DNA from: Leptidea sinapis
Lineage: Eukaryota; Arthropoda; Insecta; Lepidoptera; Pieridae
NCBI RefSeq assembly: GCF_905404315.1
Contig: NC_066301.1
Coordinates: forward strand, 7,130,001-7,194,000
Length of the DNA: 64,000 nt
Reading direction: 5' to 3'
Part shown: positions 1 to 11,739 of the stretch, one piece after another
Layout of the letters: each line of letters starts with the position of its first letter
Position numbering within the stretch: the first letter of the stretch is position 1
The notes under the pieces: model-generated
Seen by the model: the letters and a program-made list of their open reading frames with translations, nothing else
Told to the model about the DNA's origin: nothing
Databases searched by the model: none
Position numbers and translations under genes: made by a program

Positions 1-2470
1 TTGTTCGTGGTATAGATACAAAAACCGCATCGTGGTTTTTCAATGAGTGAATAATTAATTCAAGGATTCAAATGTAAGCTATAAAAAAACAGTAGTCGTA
101 AACGTGTTTTGAAATTGTTTAATTTTTCCTGTTTTGCATTAATCGGGAAACTGCTAAATCCTTGAATTAAATATTTTTTCTCATAAATAATAATGCAAGT
201 GAATCCACTAGATTAATATTTCTATAGAAAGGTGATGATAAAATGAAAGAGCCTTAAAGAATCCCAGTATGGTGAAAGGTAGGTACATGTATAGATGCAC
301 GTATGTACCTACCATTACTATATTATTAGTGACTGCACCGTTCACCACATTATTACACACTAGGGTTTCTGTTTTGCCAATGACCGTATTACTGTGTGAC
401 TCTAAAACGGGCAGCAACCTCGCGAAGGATAGTCCAATGGCCTTGTTTACGGGGTCACTCTAATGGAACTCCTCAAAACCATTCGACCAACGTAGCGTCG
501 GACAGATGCTGGGAGTAGGGTTTGCATCAATCGATTTCCATAAAAATTTACTGACGATGTCCCGCCCAAATAAATAGATGCCTGTTTAAATATAAAATAT
601 TTAGTTTTAATTTTTTAGTTTCAGATTAACGTTACGACGTAGGGTACTATTATAGTTTATTCTTTGACATTATATAAAGTACTAATTACCAAAATAATGT
701 GATGCGATCTCTAATCTTCACACTCTGCGCCCGGCGCCCCTTCTAAGTCCTTCCTGAAAACTATTTCGTTTTCGTTTCGAGTTCGTTTTACTACGAACCG
801 CACGGTGCGCTGATATCGTTAATTAATACTTATTTCTTAGCTGTTCATATCTATTTGTTTATTTAAGAAAATAAGAGATAATCGATAATCTCTTGCTTTG
901 TACACCTATTCATAAAAGTTCCTTCTTCAATAATTAATTCATTTACATTGCAAGTTGTTGACTGCGGCTCAAACTCTCCAATCTTTCAAAACAATGTTCC
1001 CTAGTTATTATTTACTACTGTGACTATTTCATTAGTTCTTTTCTTTTTATTATTTACTGTATAAATTTAATTTATAATATGTGATTAATTATAACATGTA
1101 ATTTAAACGATAGCATCACCTGTTGTTATCTTATCAACTAAAACTATTTCAGTTTAGCCAGTACAGGTGGCCATAGAATAAATAGCTTTCAAGATAATAT
1201 TTCATTTTCATTTTACTTCAAGAGATTCATTCAATCGAACTATACAATTAATATGTAAGTGTCCATCCATATTCTGTGGTATAGCTAACTATACAAACAC
1301 TTTTGAAACGCTCAATCTGTTTGGATTGATCATTTCGTAACTTAAGATACAGATTACAAATTTGTACCTTCTATTTCGAAATGGTTTGAGTCTGTTTTTA
1401 TTTCTTTCATTTGATATTGTAGCTGCAAGCCCCACTTTGTTGCCAATTCGTTGCGTTGTTCTGTTCTGTCTAGTGTAGTATACTGCTGCAGACAATGTTG
1501 TCAAAAAGTCAAAAAAAGGTGGATAAAAGTATTTCCCACTAACGAATTTGACGCCAGGTTTTCTCCAGTTTCTCTGGACTCCTCCTTAGAACACAATATT
1601 GTATTAGTTACCTTGATAAAGTTTGATCCTCCAAGTCCTAGAAAGGGCAATAGAAATGAATTGTTAAATGCTTCTATTACATAGTAAGATCTTATGTAAA
1701 AATGTATTTTATATTTTTTTTTTTATATTTCTGGGCTATAGTTTCATTCATAATATACAATAATCTTTAATTATATCTAACTGATCACGCTTCATATCGT
1801 CCTCATTGTCGCCTGCCATGAAGGACGATGAGAAGTAGCACGCGCAGTCAGTAAATACTTATTTACTCTCGCCTTGAACATACAAGATTATATTGTTCGT
1901 GGGAAGATTATTCTATGAGATATTCGCATTATGAAGGTAGAAGTAAAACGCGTTGTGCGTATATACGGGATATTAAGAACGGAAGGGTGAAAATTCCTTC
2001 CCCAGTATCACTATCTCCGATGGTCAAATGACAGGCACCTTGAGTCGGTGTTTCAAGCTTTCTCAGACTTCAATCAACTATTTGGAAGAAAATCTGAACA
2101 ATTATGAGCTTGATATGAATTTAGAAGCTGTCCTGATGTAAAGTATCTATCACCTTTCCTTATAAAAGATAACCATCTTTTAAGAATAGGCTCACAAAAA
2201 TAATTATATCCCTTGCCGCGCAAAACCGCGCATAATATTAATAAAAAATTATAAAAAAGAAATTTTACTCCATATTGGTACTAAAGTACACGGGGTGGTT
2301 GTGGTTGACCACAAAAAACACAATATAAGAGTGAGTTTCGCGTGGCAGCGTATAAAAGCGTCTTTCGATATTTTTGCTCCGAACTAAACAGCTTAAGTCC
2401 CAAGACTTATTCAATTCATTATGGCAATACTAAGGAACCAAGAAGAAGAAACAACCAGCACCGGAGGTAT
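1..2470. other. AT-rich stretch without recognisable gene
   Basis: No open frame here looks coding; the short ORFs lack known motifs. A perfect 11-bp stem (GGTAGGTACAT and its complement, 14-nt loop) lies at 278-313. A TATAAAAG box-like string occurs near 2350 but no gene follows it. Confidence 0.6.
278..313. repeat. short perfect hairpin
   Basis: Two 11-base arms are exact reverse complements with a 14-nt loop. No gene is adjacent; the role is unknown. Confidence 0.6.
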
Positions 2471-2472
2471 CA

Positions 2473-2523
2473 AAAGAATGCGTTTTTTGAAGGTATCGTC
2501 CTGTAAATACTGCGCAAGGAAGG
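2473..2523 (-). mobile_element. fragment of LINE 3' coding end
   Basis: On the minus strand this matches part of the 3' end of a LINE family repeated across the window (better copies at 5150-5660 and 47490-47760), namely the TFKK segment before the 3' untranslated region. It carries an internal deletion. Confidence 0.45.
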
Positions 2524-2827
2524 GCGCCTTTCGATAGCTTCTTTCTATACGTGTATTGCATATAAGAGAAAATGACCTGTAGATCTCCTATAGAACGAGA
2601 GCCTTAATAGCGATAGTATCGTCAGTAAATGATTTCATTCAATTCAAGGAGAAAGAATAAACGGTATGTGCCTTGTAGTACTTAGGTTAGCTAGGGTTCC
2701 TTGGCTCCTATGGTATTGGTATTCAACTTAACAATAAGGAACCAGACAGTATACAAGCCCTTAGTGAGCACATATTTGAAAAACGTTTTAAAGCTTCTTT
2801 AACAAAGAAGGCTCACTATAATACTAT

Positions 2828-3138
2828 AGTTAGACAGACCTAGCAAACGTTGTATTGCCGATATTAAAATCGCGATACAAAAGTAACTGTTGATCGTATA
2901 TGGTTGAAAATTTGAAGTTGTATGTATTTTTTAATGCTGACTCATAATCAAATTTAAAAAAAAAATAAAAAAAAATGGCGTGTACACCACCCTTAAGATT
3001 TAGGGGGATTAAAAATATATGTTGTCTGATTCTCAGACCTACCCAATATGCACTCAAAATTTCATGAGAATCGGTCAAGCCGTTTCAAAGGAGTTTAACT
3101 ACAAACACAGCGACATGAGAATTTTATATATTAGATTA
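2828..3138 (-). mobile_element. non-autonomous Helitron-like element
   Basis: The left edge is a diverged form of the common lepidopteran Helitron end (CTAGCTGACCC.. then CAAACGTTG), here read in reverse. The right part ends in the ATATATTAGATT string. A close relative lies at 10843-11230. There is no coding capacity. Confidence 0.6.
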
Positions 3139-3155
3139 GGAGATTATATAGAAAA

Positions 3156-3417
3156 GTGGGTACCACAACGGCGCCTATTTCTGCCGTGAAGCAGTAATGT
3201 GTAAGCATTATTGTGTTTCGGGCGCCGTAGCTAGTGGAATTACTGGGCAAATGAGACTTAACATCTTATGTCTCAAGGTGACTAGCGCAATTGTAGTACT
3301 GCTCAGAATTTTTGGGTTTTTCAAGAATCCTGAGCGGCATTGTAATGGGCAGGGCTTATAAATTACCATCAGCTGAACGTCCTGCTAGTCTCGTCCCTTA
3401 TTTCCATAAAAAAATAT
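3156..3417 (+). mobile_element. SINE-A copy, 5'-truncated
   Basis: One of 13 copies in the window of a roughly 310-bp poly(A)-tailed element that I call SINE-A. A full copy runs from CCAGTGGGAGGCTCC to TTTTCATAAAAAA. This copy lacks the first part and starts at GTGGGTACCACAACGG. No tRNA-type A or B box is seen. Confidence 0.8.
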
Positions 3418-3683
3418 AATACCTAATGATATTAACAATGCATGGTTCTTGACTAGTTCTGCTCAGGCTAAGTTGAATAGTATTAAGTTGGCTAAGAAAT
3501 TTTGTTATTATTTGATTAAAAAATGGACTGGGAGTTTCTTATCAGTTCTTCTCCCCATGTCAGAGTCTCTTTAAGAACTGACGTAGATTCTTGACGTTTA
3601 CCAAATGTTGTTGTAATATATTACACTATTATCACTCCCTTTGGTGAATTTGTATAATACTTACACAAATAAAAATTGAAATC

Positions 3684-3957
3684 AAAATTTTATGAACGAT
3701 GCGGGACTTGAACCCGCGACTATATGCTTTATTCAAATCTCAGGTTGTGGCTTCATCTACAGGATCTACTTTACAAGATTTTACTAACGATACGTCACTC
3801 AAACGTTTCGCTCAGTTGGTAAGAGCGCTTGCACGGAACGCGACAGGTCGCGGGTTCGACTCCCGCATCGTTCATAAAATGTTGTTTTCAAATTTTATTT
3901 GTGTTATTAATCCCAGAAGTGAGGGTTATCACTTTAAAACATAACAAATTGTTTTTA
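3684..3957 (+). repeat. tRNA-like foldback repeat
   Basis: A tRNA-like segment at about 3792-3872 has a B-box (GGTTCGACTCC) and a D-arm-like GCTCAGTTGG. The same 3' end occurs inverted at 3690-3720, so the copy is a foldback. Downstream is AGAAGTGAGGGTTATCACTT, shared with the copies near 25.1 kb and 48.0 kb. The anticodon stem is imperfect, so this is a repeat and not a working tRNA gene. Confidence 0.65.
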
Positions 3958-4535
3958 TACTTCTATTATATACCAAGCGACAACGATATTATATATAAAA
4001 AGAGGTCAGGAGAAATGTTTGCCCGAGCACTGTATACCAAAGTAAATGTAAAGTCTAAAAGATAAGGTATGCGTACACTATACTTACGTGTAACGTAAAT
4101 ACAGCTTTCAATATAAATAAGCCGGAAGTACGTATGGGTAGAACGCTGGTTCCAAAGTTTAAGCAACGAATGCGAAAGAAAAGTATGGAACGAAAGAGAA
4201 CGAGAGGCGAAGCGAGTTAAAAAGAAATAGGAATTTTATCTGGCATTCGTTTGCCGTCGCTGTGTGTGTGGACACAGCTCAGAGTGAACGAGGCGCGAAC
4301 CTCGAGGGGAGAGTCAGGTGTCAGGGGTCGCCGAGTAACACGATCGTGTTTGTGTCCTTAGTACTTCCTGTTCGAACAATCAATGATACTTAACACTTCT
4401 AAATAAATATACCCACTTTAATAAACATCTACCATATCTACCTACATCGTTTAAAATATTTGTAACAGTAGTAGGATCTATGGATAAATATTAATTATAT
4501 ATGGCATTATAAAACCACCACATTCTTGGTGAGCA
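3958..4535. other. no gene seen
   Basis: Mixed AT-rich sequence with a GC-richer patch at 4240-4370. No motif or repeat was recognised. Confidence 0.5.
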
Positions 4536-4835
4536 GTGGCAAACAACATATATAACACTAGAAATAAGGGATTGCTTGTAACTAATTCTAGTAGGCTTCA
4601 TAAGATACATAATAACTTTAAGGGTAAATGTATAAACTTTTATAGTAAAGTCCCAGGCGTTATGATAAATTTAAATGTTTTATTTAAAAATGGCTCTGTC
4701 TTACATCGTTTGGGAATATACAAGAAAGAATGCTGCGAGAGTTTCTTGCGCTGCTTCTTCTCTCTCATAGCGCCATTTGTTTCCGAAGCGTCTCGTATAT
4801 TAGAAATGACATCAAAAATAATTCTAAAGTAAAAG
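4536..4835 (+). mobile_element. 3' end of a LINE (RT C-terminus and tail)
   Basis: The 98-codon frame has the YNTRNK..LLV and FYSKVP spacing found at the C-terminus of CR1/Jockey-type LINE ORF2 proteins. It is followed by a 3' region (GAAATGACATCAAAAA...) shared with copies at 16205-16585, 33478-33565 and 49433-49560. It is 5'-truncated, and the frame is shifted relative to the family end. Confidence 0.7.
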
Positions 4836-5144
4836 TAATAAGTTTTTATTTGTGGTCTCCCGTGTTCCACGTCGGCCTCGGTTTTTCTTCACAAAATATG
4901 AATAGGGTAATCTGAAAGTACTAGCTGGCACAATCTCGTCACCCGACCTATTAGCTGATCCGGATTATACTAATATACTTTACGTTCGGTAAACTTGAGA
5001 ATGGTAGTTTGTTTTGATTGTGTGCTATGTAGAGGCCGTTTCACGCTGAATCCACATAATTAACCAATTCGACGAAAAATATATGAAGCGAAAGAGAAGG
5101 ACTATGTGAAGCATGACAGAGACTTTTCGTTTGCTATTGTTTGT

Positions 5145-5660
5145 TTAATTTATTTTTAATGAAAAAGGAGGACAAACGAGCGTACCGCCGCCCACATTCT
5201 CTTGCAACACCAGAGGAATTACAGGAGCGTTGCTGGCCTTTAACGCGCGTTTTTTGAAGGTACCCATGTCGTATCGTCCCGGAAACACCGAACTAGTAAG
5301 GTCATTTAACAGCTTTGTAGTACGTGGAAGAAAGCTCCTTGAAAACCGAACTGTGGAGGACCGCCACACATCCAGATGGTGGATGATATCCTAATGTGTG
5401 GTGTGTCGTGCGAGGGTGAAATTCGGCGGCAGGAATCAGGTGAAACAGCTCTTCGGAACGCTCCCCATGATAAATGCGGTAGACGACACACAATGAAGCG
5501 ACGTCTCTACGCAACGTCAAGTGATCCAACCATTCACAGAGCACTGCGTCCCCGACAATTCGATCATTATTATTTTCGATTATTTGGACAAGTCCCGATA
5601 GGATAAAACTTTTGTTCATGATAGTGTGTGCAGTGCATTTTGAATGTGTTCCCAATTGTC
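5145..5660 (-). mobile_element. 3' part of Jockey-like LINE ORF2
   Basis: Read on the minus strand, two frames together give a LINE C-terminus: RRDVASLCVVYRIYHGE, then SEELFHLIPAAEFHPRT, then FSRSFLPRTTKLLND and FPGRYDMGTFKKRA. One frameshift separates the parts. This is the longest copy of a family with fragments at 10047, 30960, 34098, 37255, 47490 and 55060. It is dead and 5'-truncated. Confidence 0.75.
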
Positions 5661-5792
5661 ATTCTATTCATATTTCGACCTTCGAAAGTTGTGGGCCTTC
5701 TTTGGACTTCTGATGCTGCCTAATTTATGAGACCCTTGCTATAAATGATGAATATCTTTAGATATTATAAATGTAAGTCACCTGGAATATAT

Positions 5793-6034
5793 ACACTTTT
5801 TTATGCCAATACGGGACGAGACGAGCAGGACGTTCAACTTATGGTAATTGATTGACCATGCCCATTATAATGCAGTGCCGCTCAGGATTCTTGAAAAACC
5901 GAAAAACTCTGACCGGCAATACAATTGCGCCCGTCACCCTGAACATAATATGTTAAGTCTCATTTGCCCAGTAATTTCACTAGCTACGGCGCCCTTCAGA
6001 CCGAAACACAGTAATGCTTACACATTATTGTTGT
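5793..6034 (-). mobile_element. SINE-A copy, 5'-truncated
   Basis: Reverse copy beginning at the T-tract complementary to the poly(A) tail and running to the middle of the element. It is diverged, for example in the hairpin around 5880-5910. Confidence 0.8.
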
Positions 6035-6975
6035 TAAAAGATTATCATCACTTTTACTGTACTCTAAGTAAGTATAGTCTTTTGTAATCTCAAAACAGCT
6101 TATTCTGAGATCACAAAATCTTAAAATGTATGCCCAACATTGTATAAAAGCGGATCCATCTCCATTCAAGAATACTTAAATAATAACATAGATTAGCCGC
6201 GATGAGTGCCGCCTTTGCCATTGTAGACAAATACAATGAAAGGCTACTCCCATTCTAATCAATACTTACATAGGTAATGATCATGTGACGTTGTCAATTG
6301 TGACACAAATCAATACATTTGCAAACAAAGAGAAAGTTCAAATTTTCTCTGTATTATTATGTTTGTCCCCTCGATCCTCACCTTTGGCCCTTTGACGTTC
6401 GTACCAGAACAAATAGAAAGTCTCTTCGAGTCCGTTGATACTCTCTCAGATGGCCGATACATTATGTGAGTAGTGATTTAAGGTCAGTAAATATATAATT
6501 TAACCTGGCACTAAATTTCCAATCCAATTTTGAAGTTCTACTCCAAAGAGAATTTAAACACTGCGTTCATGTTATACTCCTTTAGGCGCGTTATGAAAAA
6601 ATGATGAGAGCAAAATTATAAGACGCGCGCGCATCACTGTACCACAAAAATAACAGGTTGAAGTTTTTTTTCCCCATTTCTTGCCCTGCACTGTTTGTGC
6701 GTCAGCCGTAAAAGATTGAAGTTGGTTGCTAAAATTTTCTGACGTTTGCGTCATTCGTTATATATTTTTGTTTCCTCGTTCTAATCGACAGGCAAAGGGT
6801 TGAAGCCCATAAAGCCTTATTCATTATCTAATAATTAATTGCCAAAGCCATCTTTGCAAGATTTTTACAAAATTGTTCTTTCTAAAAACGTAGAATTTTT
6901 GCTTCTTTAGGCCAAAGACGTATAACTTCTTGCGTGCATACATAAGTACACACTCACTTTTTTTTTATAAGACCC
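6035..6975. other. non-coding with repeat pieces
   Basis: 6560-6770 and 6905-6960 match a repeat family marked by GAAGTATAACTTC and a nearby CGCGCGCATC string (tandem copies at 58640-58874, pieces near 52830 and 53430). The rest is unassigned. Confidence 0.45.
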
Positions 6976-6988
6976 TATAGGTCATTTA

Positions 6989-8962
6989 ACCGAACTCACT
7001 CTTTGCAAACATAAGGATATTTATATGAAAAAAGAAGTAGGAAGATTATACAAAGAAACAAGTAAATCAATTCGGAAAGATTACCAAAAACATAGACAAA
7101 ATATAATTACAAATAACCTAAATAAATATAGGAGTACAAAGAGAGTTTTTAAGGAGCTAAGCATTAATAAATCGTGGATACCTAAACTTAAACGACAGTC
7201 AGAAGAAACAAAAACAAGAAAAGATGTAATTAATCATGCAACTATTTTCTATGAAGATTTGTACCAGAGAAAAGACAATGACCAAATACCTGAACTTAAT
7301 ATTACTAACTGGGAACCTGATACAAGATCTGTCAAACCAATAGAAAAAGAAGAAGTTTACAAACACATCAAACATCTAAAGAATGAAAAAAGCCCTGGGC
7401 CAGACGGACTCAGCAATGAAGTTATTAAACTAGGGGCACCAATTCTAGTACATCTATTCACGAAATTATTCAATATGATATTAAAAACAGAGACAGTACC
7501 AGCACAATGGTGTAAATCCGATATCATACTGCTATTCAAAAAAGGCGACCCATTGGACATCGGAAATTACAGGCCAATCAGCCTATTAAATTGCGTTTAC
7601 AAATTATTCTCAGGTATAATATCAACACGAATAACAAAAAATATTGAATTGTTTCAGCCAATAGAGCAAGCAGGCTTCCGCCAGGGTTTCAGCACTACCG
7701 ACCACATCTAGGCTTTAGAGCAAATTATAGAGAAATATCGTGAGTTTAATAGACCATTATATGTGGCTTTTATAGATTATAGTAAAGCTTTTGATAGTAT
7801 AAGTCACTATTCAATTTGGAAGGCATTGAAAGCTACTGGAATCGACCAAACATATATCAATATTTTAACATATATTTATAAAAATAGTCAAAGTTGCGTG
7901 AAACTTGAAACTAGGGGAAAACCTATTAAGATAGAAAGAGGTGCAAGACAAGGTGATCCCTTATCACCGAAGTTATTCATTGCCGTGCTCGAGAACATAT
8001 TTCGAAACATAGACTGGTCACAGAAAGGGATCAAAATAGGCGATCGCTATCTAAACCATCTAAGGTTTGCCGATGATATCGCTATCATAGCTGAAACACC
8101 TAGAGACTTAGAAGATATGATACAGACACTTGACCAACAAAGTATAAAAATCGGTTTAGAAATGAATGCAAATAAGACTAAGATAATGACCAACAGTCAG
8201 AAGAAGCCAATAAATGTAAGAGACAATATTATAAACTATGTCGATAACTACATTTACTTAGGAAAACGAGTATCTTTCCATCACTCAAACAACGAAGATG
8301 AAGTAGCAAGAAGAGTATCAAAAGCGCGGAATAGATTCTGGTCATTAAAAGAAATCTTAAAAGACAACTACAATCTTCACATGACAAAAGTAGTAATGGA
8401 TACTAGTGTCCTACCATGCTTATTGTACAGCTGTCAAACGTGGACCTTTACAGAAAAAGTCAAGCAGATGATTACGAGTAATCAAAGAGCAATGGAAAGA
8501 AGCTTATTAAAAATAAGGAAGATAAACAAAGTAAGAAGCGCCAGGATAAGACAGAAAACCAAGATCACCGATGCACTCACACATGCCCTGGCACTTAAAT
8601 GGAAATGGGCTGGACATATTGCACGGTATACCGACAGGAGGTGGACTAGAGAAATTACACGTTGGAAGGGGCCAACATCAGGAAAACGAAATGTAGGAAG
8701 ACCAATAAAACGGTGGGCTGATGACATAGCACAATCAGCAGGAAAAGATTGGATGCAGAAAGCACTTGACAGAAAGTTGTGGATGAAGTTGGAGGAGGCC
8801 TTTACCCAATCTGGGATCCATATCTAAAAATTTAACTAAATAACAATTATACTAAAAAAACCTAGATTAAGCAAATAATACTAACAAAAAAAAAACTAAC
8901 AATATTGTATATGTACCCTTTTTTTAGAGATATGGAATAAATGGCTTTATTATTATTATTAT
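6989..8962 (+). mobile_element. 5'-truncated RTE-clade LINE with target-site duplications
   Basis: The element is bounded by a perfect 13-bp direct repeat, TATAGGTCATTTA, at 6976-6988 and 8963-8975. Its 3' end is a short TTA/ATT microsatellite instead of poly(A), as is usual for the RTE clade. The endonuclease half of ORF2 is absent, so the copy is 5'-truncated. Intact duplications and a nearly intact frame suggest a fairly recent insertion. Confidence 0.85.
7025..8827 (+). pseudogene. RTE-type reverse transcriptase ORF2, one in-frame stop
   Basis: The frame encodes a LINE reverse transcriptase of the RTE group. Visible parts in order are the KSPGPDGLSNEVIK block, the NYRPISLLNCVYKLFS block, QAGFRQGFSTTDHI, the AFIDYSKAFDSI active-site segment, GARQGDPLSPKLF, the FADDIAI catalytic motif, and an RTE-type C-terminus (ALKWKWAGHIARYTDRRW, VGRPIKRWADDI). 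A single TAG at 7709-7711 breaks the frame just before the AFIDYSKAFD block; both sides are in the same frame with no indel. The upstream endonuclease domain is missing. It would normally copy its RNA at a nicked target site; this copy cannot make a full protein. Confidence 0.9.
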
Positions 8963-8975
8963 TATAGGTCATTTA

Positions 8976-9828
8976 CTGAAAAAGTTTTGAAGTGCTGACA
9001 GATCTAGGTGGATATTTAAGTGCCATCTCGAATGAAAGTGTTTCGCCGATATCTCTCAAATTATGCACTTTAGAATAAAAGTTTTGTTACCATTACTGTA
9101 GAAAATAAAATTTTGCATCTTTTATTTCATGTGAACTTTTTTTGTAAGACTTACCGTTTACGATTTATGGCCAATTTAATGAACCGGTTTTCTATCTCGG
9201 CCAGTAACTCTTAAAATATTTGATAATTCAAAAATCGTTGTTGGTTTATTATGCAATCAGAGTTGTCTTAGCACCTAAACTTTATATTAATCCTTTTGGA
9301 AATGTGGTTTAAGACATTTATTGTTCCATAAAAGAATTTCTACTTAAATACAAATACTTAAACCGTACATTAAATATTATATTATATAGTAATTAAGCTT
9401 ATATACATTTCTAATTTCTAATACATATTATAATATTTTATAAAAATTATAATATTAGTGGCTAGTTTTAAAGCACCTAGAAATATTTAATTTGACAAAA
9501 CCGTTCTTTTATTTAGTTTACAAATAAACCCGACATATTCATGAGTTACAATCATAAAAACATTCATATTCATTACAAAATTTTAAAATTTTAAAACTTT
9601 ATTTAAAAGTGATACGCAGATATCTCGACTGGAGCGGCACAGTAATATTGAAACCGTTACAAAAATGAGAATCGAATTTAGAATTTTTGCCATATGCCTT
9701 GAAACTTGTGTTCATTTTGCCTGTTTCCGTACAACGATTTTTAGGATTAGAAACTGTCTGGCTGTCGTAGATTGGGATTACGGACATTCCTCTGGTTTTA
9801 CAAGAGAGTTTGAGCCGGGGTCACTCAC
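8976..9828. other. no gene seen
   Basis: Strongly AT-rich, without recognisable coding or repeat signatures. Confidence 0.55.
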
Positions 9829-10307
9829 TTACAGCCGTTCCCAATATACTATGTACAGATAGAGATAGATTACTACCTTCTACTGTCAGTAATTAGCTGT
9901 CAATAATCTGAAGCTGTCCCAATATACCAGTCATTCTTATCGTCTTATATTGGGACGCGTTAATTACAATTTCCATACAAACTTCTATCGCTGGTAAGTT
10001 ATACGTCGTCCCATTGACAGACAGCGTGTACGGATAACTTAACGACATAACTCTTTTTTTTTTTATGGAATAGCAGGACAAACGAGCGTATGGGTCACTT
10101 GGTGTTAAGTGATCACCGCCGCCCACATTCTCTTGCAAAACCAGAGGAATCACAAGAGCGTTGCCGGCCTTTAAGGAAGGTGTACGCACTTTTTTTGAAG
10201 GTACCCAACCCAAAGTATTGTGGAAGGTATGGGAACAGAAAAGTCAACGATAGTTAAGATATTTATCTCAAGTAAGAGATAGACTGAATATTGGGAACGG
10301 CCGTTAA
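9829..10307. mobile_element. MITE with terminal inverted repeats, interrupted by a LINE
   Basis: The ends TTACAGCCGTTCCCAATAT and its approximate reverse complement at 10288-10307 are inverted. A second copy lies at 45090-45312 without the interruption, which shows that the segment at about 10047-10215 is an insertion. Confidence 0.7.
10047..10215 (-). mobile_element. LINE 3' end nested in a MITE
   Basis: It starts with a T-tract (the reversed poly(A) tail) and carries the ACAAACGAGCG / GGCGGCGGTGATCACTT / GGTACC blocks of the Jockey-like family. It encodes only the last residues of ORF2. Confidence 0.7.
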
Positions 10308-10478
10308 TAACTCTTACGCTCGCAGTAATTTGTACAGGATCGTATGATACGATATGATATTGTAACGTGTGAGCACAATAAAACGGTTATCTTCTGTATC
10401 TATATTCTTTTGTTTATCATATTATATTCTTTTATAATCATTATATTTTATTTATTAAACATTGTATTAAATATTTAG

Positions 10479-10728
10479 CAGTGGGAGGCTCCTTTGTACA
10501 GGATGCCGGCTAGATTATGATTACCACAACGGTGCCTATTTCTGCCGTGAAACAGTAATATGTAAGCATTATTGTGTTTCGGTCTGAAGGGCGCCGTAGT
10601 GAAATAACTGGGCAAATGAGACTTAACATCTAATTTTTGGGTTACATTGCATTGTAATGGGCAGGGCGTATCAATAACCATCAGCTGAACGATCTGCTCG
10701 TGTTGTCCCATATTGTCAATAAAAAAAA
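10479..10728 (+). mobile_element. SINE-A copy with internal deletion
   Basis: Both ends are present (CAGTGGGAGGCTCC at the left, poly(A) at the right). The segment around the internal hairpin is missing. Confidence 0.85.
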
Positions 10729-10842
10729 TTACCTAAATTTCCCGCTTTAACTTACGACCTGTCTCCTTTTCGATTAACTATAAATTCTTCTTCCATTGCA
10801 TCGTTTCGGTTTACAGTATAATAATGAGTCTTATATAAGAAT

Positions 10843-11230
10843 CACTAGCTGACCCAGCAAACGTTGTATTGCCATATAAACTGATTGACAAAAAATGCGG
10901 TATAGAAAATAGATGCAACCGATTCTCAGACCTACCAAATATATCGTACTACAATTATTTAATTGCTATCTTGCAACCCTATACCGGATTTGTAGATCGT
11001 AGAAGGGCGATAACTTGATGTTTTATGTATTTTTCAAAGCTCAGAATCATAATAAAATAAAAATAAAAAAATGTCAAAAACATTTAAAAAATATATATTT
11101 AGGGATGAGTCTTACCCTTAACATTTAGTGGTATGAAAATTAAATGTTGGCCGATTATGCACACAAAATTTCAGCCGTTTCGGAGGAGTTTGCTTACAAA
11201 CACTGGGACACGTGAATTTTACATATTAGA
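10843..11230 (-). mobile_element. non-autonomous Helitron-like element
   Basis: It begins with ACTAGCTGACCCAGCAAACG (a Helitron 3' end read in reverse) and ends near ATATTAGAGAT. It shares its body with 2828-3138, including the CAGACCTACC and AGCCGTTTC blocks. Confidence 0.65.
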
Positions 11231-11307
11231 GATATCTCCCTTGTTACAATAGCATTAATACATAGGAGTATTTCAACTAACTTAAAGATAGTCACTTCTA
11301 ACATTAA

Positions 11308-11734
11308 CCCCCTTATTCATAATAGTCTGCTAACTTAAAGCATTGCTAACTCTCACTCTGTCTTCTTCTATTGACCTAAGTTAGAATATAATATAATATT
11401 GACACACTTTTTACACAAATTCTCTTGCCCCAAGTTAAGCATATATAGCCTGTGTTATGGGTTACAAGACAATGATATATTTAATACAATATACTTACTT
11501 AAACATACATAAATTCATATAAACATACATAAATACATTTAAACATCCATGACTCGGAAACAAACATCCATATTCATCATATATAAATGCTTGCACCTAC
11601 CGGGATTCGAACCCGGGACCTCTAGCTTAGTAGGAAGGATCGCTAACCACTCGACTATACAGGTCGTCAAAAGAATGAAATATAACACCATGTAGAAGCT
11701 GTTTTAAGTTAGCGGACCATTATGAATAAGGGGG
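11308..11734. mobile_element. MITE with 3-bp TSD, carrying a nested SINE
   Basis: The termini CCCCCTTATTCATAAT and reverse complement are flanked by TAA on both sides (11305-11307, 11735-11737). The empty sister copy at 47212-47349 is flanked by TAG on both sides. Three-base T-A-purine duplications suit a PIF/Harbinger-type origin (inference). Confidence 0.85.
11388..11671 (-). mobile_element. tRNA-derived SINE-B inserted in the MITE
   Basis: On the minus strand it starts with a tRNA-like head (B-box GGTTCGAATCC within a CCCGGG..CCCGGG-type arm) and ends in an AT-rich tail after GTGTGTCAATATT. A 5-bp direct repeat AGAAT at 11383-11387 and 11672-11676 frames it. Other copies: 21677-21920 and 45813-46000. 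Confidence 0.8.
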
Positions 11735-11739
11735 TAATT

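Noticed and set aside
3792..3872. Candidate tRNA gene
   Set aside because: B-box and D-arm are present, but the anticodon stem is imperfect, U33 is missing in sister copies and the unit is repeated with flanks, so it is a tRNA-derived repeat.
11590..11667. Candidate tRNA gene
   Set aside because: It is the head of a SINE-B with a target duplication.
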